From Quillaja saponaria (Eukaryota; Streptophyta; Magnoliopsida; Fabales; Quillajaceae): a stretch of 64,000 nucleotides of DNA. Positions 57,661 through 64,000 of the stretch are shown here, one piece after another. Below the pieces are notes generated by a model that did not search any database, was not told the origin of the DNA, and saw only the letters and a list, made by a program, of their open reading frames with translations. The translations under genes and the position numbers were made by a program. Location: the NCBI GenBank assembly GCA_029379385.1, contig CM055605.1, positions 17,891,001-17,955,000 of the forward strand, given 5' to 3'. How positions within the stretch are numbered: the first letter of the stretch is position 1; every line of letters begins with the position of its first letter.

Positions 57661-58850
57661 ATAGATAATAGAAAGAGTAATAAAATCAAAAGATCAAGTT
57701 AGTCACCCCTAATACCAGGTAGAGACACATTCAGAACAAGGATTAAAATCACCCTCTAGGAATGCTTCTACAACCCATTCTAAAATGGGTTACAGTGTTT
57801 GCATGTTATCTTCAAAAGAGTCTCTCTACCCTTTCACTAATAAACATAATTGGTTTTACACTACTTTTAGTGAAGAAGAAAAATATTATTGGATTTTAAT
57901 ACATAAGCAGTATATGGATAAATTCCATAGAAAACCAGGATTCTTTAATTGGCTAGAAAGAGCATTTAGATATCATAAGATTGGTCTGATTTTGAGAATC
58001 CTCATTTTTTAAATATTCTAGAAGTTGCTTATCAAATTTTCTTTACAAGAGAAGGAAATAATATTTCGGCAATTCATCCCCAAAGTCCTCCCTTTTTATT
58101 AAAAAATCAACAGGAGAAATTATGGAAAATCCTTATTCCGCCATGCCAAAAGAAGCATCTACTTTTAGTGCTTTGGTTGAAATATCCAACAAAAATAATT
58201 ATACAAATATGTTCCTTCAATCCTTAGGGAAGCAATCCTCTAGAATAGAAAATTTTTTTATACAAGAAAAATCTTCTCAATAGAACTTTTCACAAGCTTC
58301 ATGGTCTTTTACAAAAGAAACTCCAAAAATAGATTCCATAATGATAAAGCCACCTCCTAAAATAAATCTAAAATTTTAAAAAGAATCAAAAATTAATGAT
58401 AAAAACTTTGTAGATGAATTAGTAAACAGATTACAAAAATTAAATCTATCAGAAAAGAAAAGTGTTAATATGCTGAGCCAAAATAAATCAAAATCCTCTA
58501 AAAAAGAGTCATACTTGAAAGTTAATAAACTTCATTGGAGCAAAACAATGCCCACTGCACCATCAAAATGTATTACCAGAGACTTTCACCTTTAGATCTT
58601 CAATACGAAGACAATGTAATGCACGATAGAGTCCAGTTTGATGAAAAGTCTATAATTGAGTGGAACATAGATGTGTTAGCAGAATATCAAATTCTTCAAA
58701 CCATAAAACACATGCTTATGTATGCAGTAACATGTAGGTCAAATAAAAATGTTGATAGAAAAATAACCTTAGCTATCATAAGTGGATTTATTGGTCAGCT
58801 ACTAAGATGGTAGGATTTTCATCTATCACAAACTTCTAAACAAGAAATTT
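57661..58850 (+). pseudogene. pararetroviral coat-protein region, plus copy, truncated
   Basis: 57785-58012 (NKHNWFYTTFSEEEKYYWIL), NPYSAMPKEASTFSALVEIS near 58128, FVDELVNRLQKLNLSEKKSV near 58410, KLHWSKTMPTAPSK near 58527, then 58535-58813 with MYYQRLSPLDLQYEDN and LAIISGFIGQLLRW. Virus similarity stops at about 58850, before the zinc knuckle; this is the right virus-host junction. Confidence 0.85.
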
Positions 58851-59450
58851 TTAATTCAGTAAAACAAGAAAATATAAATATTTTCACTAATATAGATAAA
58901 ATCAAGAGCTTTTTTTTTTTTATATACAAAAGAAATAATATAAATAATATTATAATTGTTGTACAAATTAAATGAAGAGAAAGCGATAAGTCTGAGAAGA
59001 GTTGATTTTTATTTTTTTTAAATAATTGATTAATTGAAAATAACAATATGTGAGTTTATGTTTTTTGTTAATTTTTTTCTTTAATTATAAGAGAAAGTAA
59101 GTAGTTTTAAATAAAAGATAGAATTTTAGTTTAAAAAAGAGGTTAAAATTGAGGAGAATACTATCCTTGTATTTGAATTAAAAACTATATTAAAAGTTTG
59201 AGGACACTATAAGGGTGTTTTACCCCTTTAGTATAATATATAGATAAATATATAGATATAGATAGATAGATTAGGCCACTCTTGAATGAGGGCCATAAAG
59301 ATCTAACCTAACAAATAAGTTATTTGAAATTTTAAACCAACCAGTTGTATGGTACACCCTAATTTAACAATATTATCATTTTAATAATTTATATTAATTG
59401 AGACAAATAAGTAAGTTTGATCCAATGATAAATTGATATTATTATTTTCG

Positions 59451-59812
59451 GATTTAATTATATTTTTAGTCTCTATTGTTTAATCAAAATTTAGTTTTTT
59501 CCTATATTTTAAAAAGTTAAAATAATAGTCTTATAGTTTCAAAAATCATGTAATGTGGTTACTGTTTATTCTTTCCGTCAAATTTAACTTAATGACAAGT
59601 AACATAACAAATAATATCCTACATGACTTATCCACATGTCATAATAAACATTTGACACGTTATCTCATACTAAATTAAATTTAATAAAAATGACGAAATT
59701 AATCATATTGTGTTATTTTTGAAACTATAAGGATGACATTTAAATTTTTTAAAATATAAAAAGGAAATTGAATTTTTGATTAAATTATGAAAACCAAAAA
59801 TATAATTTAACT
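59451..59812. mobile_element. MITE, Mutator-type, 362 bp
   Basis: Inverted ends GATTTAATTATATTTTTAGT and (inverse) AGTTAAATTATATTTTTGG, with similarity running inward for over 100 bp (for example ATAGTTTCAAAAATcA on both arms). Flanks TTATTTTCG (59442-59450) and TTATTTTTA (59813-59821) fit a 9-bp target duplication with two changes. Confidence 0.7.
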
Positions 59813-60582
59813 TTATTTTTAAATTAATTTCAAGAAACCGTTACCTCTAAATTTTGAATATGCATTAACTAATTAAGAAGAAGTCCCAAAAAGAACTGAT
59901 CATAACAACTCAGGAAATCTTTCTTGTTTATAATAATCAGTTCTTCAGTCAAACCAAACCTCAGGGTCATTATGTATTAATAGAGAACGAAAAATGTGTA
60001 TGCCATGCATGCATATTAGTCAAGTGCTATGGTTTCCTAAATAACTAGTCAAAACATGTGTATGGAAAATTTGAAAAATTATTGAGATTCTAAAGATGGC
60101 TTTGAAAATATCTTAAGAGTACTTTAATAAGATGATATAAATAGTATTCAAATATAAATTTTTTAAAATAATAATACATTAATTAAATTACTTTAAATAC
60201 TCAAAGTATAATATATAACACCATCTAGTCTACTTAAATATTTTAGAAAAAATTATAAAAAAGTTTCTTGGAGTATACTTTTTTATCAGCGTGACAATGA
60301 CATGAAATTTGAAACTGAAAAACAAGTGATCTAAAGCAAAGAGTTGTGATTTGCATGCAATCGAAGCAAATTCGAGTTACTAAATGAAGAAATAGGTAAA
60401 TTACGTTGACTGAGAGCAATCTATCTTTCATGGTGAAATAACTACAAAGATTATGGATTGCAAAGTTGAGACGGGTCTCCAAGCCTAATTGTTGCCTATG
60501 ATTTACATTGCATCCCTTCATCTTTTGCTTCTTCTACCATTCTTGCTCTTTTGCCTTCAATCTCGAACCACTTTTTCTTTTT

Positions 60583-60586
<4 letters not shown>

Positions 60587-60617
<31 letters not shown>
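60587..60617. repeat. (TC)n microsatellite
   Basis: Uninterrupted TC dinucleotides for 31 bp, followed by a T-tract. Confidence 0.97.
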
Positions 60618-60621
<4 letters not shown>

Positions 60622-62537
60622 AAATTTTTTTATAGAAAGCTTTAATTTAAGAATTATGAGAAATGATAACTGAAAAAAATATATAATTTTTTTTAGATAA
60701 AAAGTGAATGAAATAGAGAGGTATAGCTACCTGATAGATTAGTTCTAATTGAAGTATGAAAGTATGGAGGTAACTGCTAAGTAGAATATTTTCTATTTTA
60801 AGATAAATGTTTGAAGTCTTTTCAAACTAAAATAAGAACTGAAATAATCATAAAAATTAAACAAAATAAATGATCGTAAAAAAATTATTAAGAATTATAT
60901 GATCAATTTTCTTCCAATTTCATTAATTGATTTAGTCCAACATTTAGATGAACGAGGGATGGATGAGAAAGAGAAGTAATAAGATTCGATAATTAATTTG
61001 GAAAAAAAAAATATTAGTGTTTATTTAAGAATAAAATTATGTCAATAATAGGTAGTTTTTTCTTTTCTTTTAAATTGAATTTTATAATGAATATAGATCA
61101 AAACTATCAATATAAAAAGAATAATAATTAAATACATAAATATTATATGACATTTTTAATTTAAAAATTAATTAAAACTTAAGAAAACATCATAAGATGT
61201 TTAACTGTTTAATATAGTATAGATATAAATATATTACATAAAATCACTCTGCAAACGTGTCTTGATTTTCTTTTTATTGTTTGAAAAAATTGTAGGCTGT
61301 GTTTGGTTCATTAAATACTGAAAGGGTGGAATTGAACGAGAGACCCCTCAAATCTATTAAGAATATTGAAGTTGGTTGCTAACTTCATCAATTACAAATT
61401 CACACCCTGAAATTCCAGCATCGTCTTATGTCAAAATAATAGATATATTTATTAGTAATGTGCCAATATTATTATTTTTTTTAATTTTTACATACCAATT
61501 ATATTATATATCTTTCAGATGTCATGTAATTTAATAAATTTTGTGCAAACTTTGTAAATTTTCTTTTTCCATTTTAGTTTACTGGAAGGTTTATCAATAT
61601 CTTGACCTATACATGTCAAAAGCAGCCCCCTTCTGACGAAAAAGAAAAGGCTGCCCCCTTAAGTCGTTACCTGTCTAATTGTAATAAATCAATTTTCAAA
61701 CATTGACCCCTCTTAATTTTCCACTTACATTCTTGGTCAATGTTACTTCACATATATTTATTACAAAAGACAAACAATGTCTATAGTGTGTTTAAGACTA
61801 TAAAATTATGAAATTCAATTTATTTGTAATAAATTTTAATTAAATTTTATTTTTAAAAATTATAATATACAATAATTCAATTCTTTTTATGAATTCTTAC
61901 CTTTTAATTTTTCTTTTTTCTGTTTGAATTCTCGTCCAAAATAGTCTAATTTAGAAAAAATTCAATTCAATAGAGCATTGATTTCCTCTCTACATTAATC
62001 TTCCAGTCAAAGCCCATGTCCTTCTCTCTACGTCATTTCTCTTATCCCTTCTCCCGCTTCCCATGCCTTTCATTCCTCTGTCTCCTCTCAATTAGATCTA
62101 TGACTTTTATTTGAACACCTTCAAAATAAGTTATTCAAGTTGCCTTTGAGAAGGAAAGCATATTTTTATAATGCAAGGATAATGTTGTAAAAATATTAGA
62201 TTTAATTCGATTATGTTAATTAATTGTATTTAAAGTAACAAAATTAATTTAATTTAATTAGATTTTATAATTTTATGATTTGACCTAAACATGAAAAAAT
62301 AAATTTAAATAAAAATAAATTAAATTAAAATTTTTAATAGATTTATTCCAAACTCACACTTAAACTTATATAAAAAAATAATTGAAATAGTGATATTAGC
62401 TATTTATATTATTAGGAATATGAGAGAGTCTTGTAGAAACAATTTGACAAACACCATTTTAAAAAATAAATAAAGTTTATTATAAAAAGAAAGAAAACAT
62501 TGACCAATCAATTTTTAATTGACAAGACATTAAATAT

Positions 62538-62905
62538 AGAAGTGACAATAAGTCGAACTAGTTTGTGAACAGCTCGTGAACTACTCGTTAAAAGCTCGAA
62601 TCAAGCTCGATTCGTTTAAAAAACGAGCTGATCTTAAGCTCATTTAGTAAAATGAGCCGAGTTCAATATTTTCGAAACTCGGCTTGTGAGCTAGCTCATT
62701 TAATATTATTTAATAAATTTTATTATTTATATATATATTTATACTAAATTTATTTATATACAAAAAATTAACATAAATTATTACTTGATTTAGTGATAAT
62801 TTACACAAATCTACAAAACTTTTAACGAGCTGAGTCAAGTTTAAATATTTGATTACGAGCTTTTAACGAGCTATGGGCTTGTCAAAGCTCTACTTGAGCT
62901 CAACT
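62538..62905. repeat. GAGCT-rich MITE-like repeat in the 4CL copy 3 upstream region
   Basis: Many GAGCT/AGCTC cores in both orientations (AACAGCTCGTGAACTACTCG, AAAACGAGCTGATC, GTGAGCTAGCTCATTTAA, TTAACGAGCTATGGGCTTG) around an AT-rich centre. Such dense palindromic subterminal motifs are seen in small DNA transposons. Boundaries and target duplication were not resolved. Confidence 0.5.
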
Positions 62906-63040
62906 GGTTGAAACCTTTAAATTCGAGCATCAATAACAATAAAATAATTTCCATAATTTTAGATTCACAAGACATTACAGATAGAGAAATGTAAGATTTT
63001 AGATTTTAAATTTTAGATTCATTTCCATAATTTCCAAACC

Positions 63041-63132
63041 TCTATATATCTCCTCGACTAATAGTTCATTCAATAAGCAATTACAACAACAAAACAAAAC
63101 AAAAAACCCGAATTAATTAAGTGCAGGCAATC
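63041..63132 (+). promoter_or_regulatory. 4CL copy 3 core promoter and 5' leader
   Basis: TATA box TCTATATATC at 63041-63050, about 85 bases before the ATG, then a CAA-rich leader (CAATTACAACAACAAAACAA near 63080) typical of efficiently translated plant 5' UTRs. No clear AC element (ACCTACC type) between the TATA box and position 62900. Confidence 0.6.
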
Positions 63133-64000
63133 ATGATTTCCATATCACCCATTGTTGAATCCCAAAACGCAGATTTCCCTTCCCCAAAGGTTTCTTCTCC
63201 CTCTTCTTGCAAAATATTGTCTAATTCCGAAACTACCCATGTCTTCAGATCAAAATTACCTGATATACCCATCCCAAACCACCTACCCCTCCACACCTAC
63301 TGCTTTCAGAATCTATCCGATTTCGCTGACAGACCATGTCTCATTATGGCCTCCACCGGAAGAACCTACTCTTTCTGTGAGACCCACCTCTTGTCGCGGA
63401 AGATCGCCTCCGGTTTTTCCAAGTTGGGTGTCAAAAGAGGCGACGTAGTAATGATCTTACTCCAGAACTGCGCCGAGTTTGTGTTATCGTTCATTGGAGG
63501 CTCAATGATAGGCGCCGTCACTTCCACCGCCAACCCTTTTTACAGCGCCGCCGAAATCTTCAAGCAATTGACGGCTTCCAAAGCTAAATTAATCATTACT
63601 GAGTCTCAATACGTGAAAAAACTCCGAGAAGCCGGTGAAAATTACCTAAAACTTGGCGAGGATTTCAAAGTGATCACCATTGATAATCCTCCGGATAACT
63701 GTTTACATTTCTCGGTTATTTCAGAAACCGCCGACAAAGACGGTGAAATATTACCCGAAGTTGAAATCGATCCAAATGATGCGGTAGCTCTACCATTCTC
63801 TTCCGGTACCACTGGGTTACCCAAAGGAGTAGTTTTGACCCATAAGAGCTTAATAACCAGTATCGCTCAACAGGTCGACGGAGAGAATCCGAACCTGTAT
63901 TTGACAAAAGACGATGTCGTTTTATGTGTGCTTCCATTGTTTCACATATTTTCACTCAACAGTGTCCTCTTGTGTTCGCTGAGAGCGGGAGCTGCGGTTT
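63133..64000 (+). CDS. 4CL: 4-coumarate:CoA ligase, copy 3 (3' end outside window)
   Basis: ATG at 63133 ([20 protein letters not shown]), open to the end of the window, 289 codons of exon 1. N-terminal features of 4[71 protein letters not shown], and box [12 protein letters not shown] near 63802. From 63558 on it aligns without gaps to positions 1-443 (copy 1), with about 17 differences. The start is fixed by the family N terminus and by the TATA box and leader. Probably functional; it supplies the N terminus that copy 1 lacks in this window. Product activates hydroxycinnamates to CoA esters. Confidence 0.95.
   Translation, partial: MISISPIVESQNADFPSPKVSSPSSCKILSNSETTHVFRSKLPDIPIPNHLPLHTYCFQNLSDFADRPCLIMASTGRTYSFCETHLLSRKIASGFSKLGVKRGDVVMILLQNCAEFVLSFIGGSMIGAVTSTANPFYSAAEIFKQLTASKAKLIITESQYVKKLREAGENYLKLGEDFKVITIDNPPDNCLHFSVISETADKDGEILPEVEIDPNDAVALPFSSGTTGLPKGVVLTHKSLITSIAQQVDGENPNLYLTKDDVVLCVLPLFHIFSLNSVLLCSLRAGAAV

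Larger units (their letters stand above)
46846..58850. mobile_element. endogenous plant pararetrovirus (Caulimoviridae), two copies head to head
   Basis: Minus-strand segment 46846-52388 and plus-strand segment 52389-58850 carry recognisable caulimovirid domains: 30K-type movement protein, coat protein with zinc finger, aspartic protease, RT, RNase H, a second ORF, an intergenic promoter region and tRNA-Met primer sites. No LTRs and no integrase, as expected for this family. Broken by many stops and frameshifts, so an old, inactive insertion. From the overlap of the two copies one full genome would be roughly 7.3 kb (estimate). The order of one polyprotein plus a separate ORF after RNase H is florendovirus-like; the genus is an inference. 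Confidence 0.9.
54205..58850 (+). repeat. right arm of the viral inverted repeat
   Basis: Inverse partner of 47800-52388, from the RT/RNase H boundary through the second ORF, intergenic region, movement protein and coat protein. Confidence 0.85.
58851..63040. other. AT-rich intergenic DNA upstream of 4CL copy 3
   Basis: No gene recognised. T-tract at 58911-58922, MITE at 59451-59812, (TC)n at 60587-60617, a segment near 61294 (GGCTGTGTTTGGTTCATTAA) resembling the start of a small DNA transposon with no partner end found, and a GAGCT-rich repeat near 62538-62905. W-box-like cores (TTGACC, GGTCAA) occur near 61703, 61735 and 62498, which is weak evidence alone. Confidence 0.55.

Noticed and set aside
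46846..58850. CRISPR-like or phage-like structure in the large repeated block
   Set aside because: Repeats are two long inverted viral arms, not short spaced repeats; the genome is a plant nuclear one.
60243..60521. Minus-strand 92-codon frame in the 4CL copy 3 upstream region
   Set aside because: No recognisable domain and poor composition; treated as chance.
63281..63300. AC-element-like CCACCTACCCCT near 4CL copy 3
   Set aside because: It lies inside the coding sequence and encodes family-conserved residues, so a promoter role is not supported.

Overview
This is AT-rich nuclear DNA from a flowering plant, probably a dicot. Genes have introns, coding islands are separated by dense and mostly decayed transposable elements, and an endogenous plant pararetrovirus is present. 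The only host genes that read as intact are copies of 4-coumarate:CoA ligase (4CL), the phenylpropanoid enzyme that activates hydroxycinnamates. I cannot name the species from the sequence.

0-14 kb: the window opens inside exon 1 of 4CL copy 1 (exons 2-6 complete, one GC-AG intron, stop at 2629). A decayed cucumisin-like subtilase pseudogene follows (about 2865-4340). Then comes 4CL copy 2, a pseudogene without exon 1 and most of exons 2-4, whose last exon is split four codons before the stop by a 4.1-kb CACTA transposon (9574-13664). 14-18.5 kb: a complete but gag-less Ty1/copia element (14638-18496) with 205-bp LTRs and a perfect 5-bp target duplication.

20-32.5 kb: a nested nest. Pieces of one copia family ('family A', LTR starting TGTTGAAAATAATAAAC) carry a 1.9-kb CACTA element in the gag zinc knuckle and a 1.5-kb Mutator-like element in the integrase; both have readable target duplications. 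A second copia, on the minus strand, lies between the 5' and 3' parts. 33-45 kb: a CACTA-like end with ~170-bp tandem repeats, a probable solo LTR, a truncated CACTA with tnpA-like exons, a minus-strand LARD-like retroelement (4.2-kb LTR, only ~350 bp of internal sequence), and another copia family A 3' half whose LTR is followed by a primer-binding site.

46.8-58.9 kb: an endogenous caulimovirid (plant pararetrovirus). Two partial genome copies sit head to head, giving diverged inverted arms of about 4.6 kb around a single-copy protease/RT centre. Movement protein, coat protein, protease, RT, RNase H, a second ORF after RNase H, the intergenic promoter region and tRNA-Met primer sites are all recognisable but broken by stops and frameshifts. 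The layout is florendovirus-like.

58.9-64 kb: intergenic DNA with a 362-bp MITE and a GAGCT-rich repeat, then the promoter and first 868 nt of 4CL copy 3, which starts at 63133 and runs off the window. Copies 1 and 3 differ at about 17 of 443 shared positions, so this is a 4CL tandem cluster expanded by duplication and invaded by repeats. All identifications are from motifs read by eye; no database search was run.
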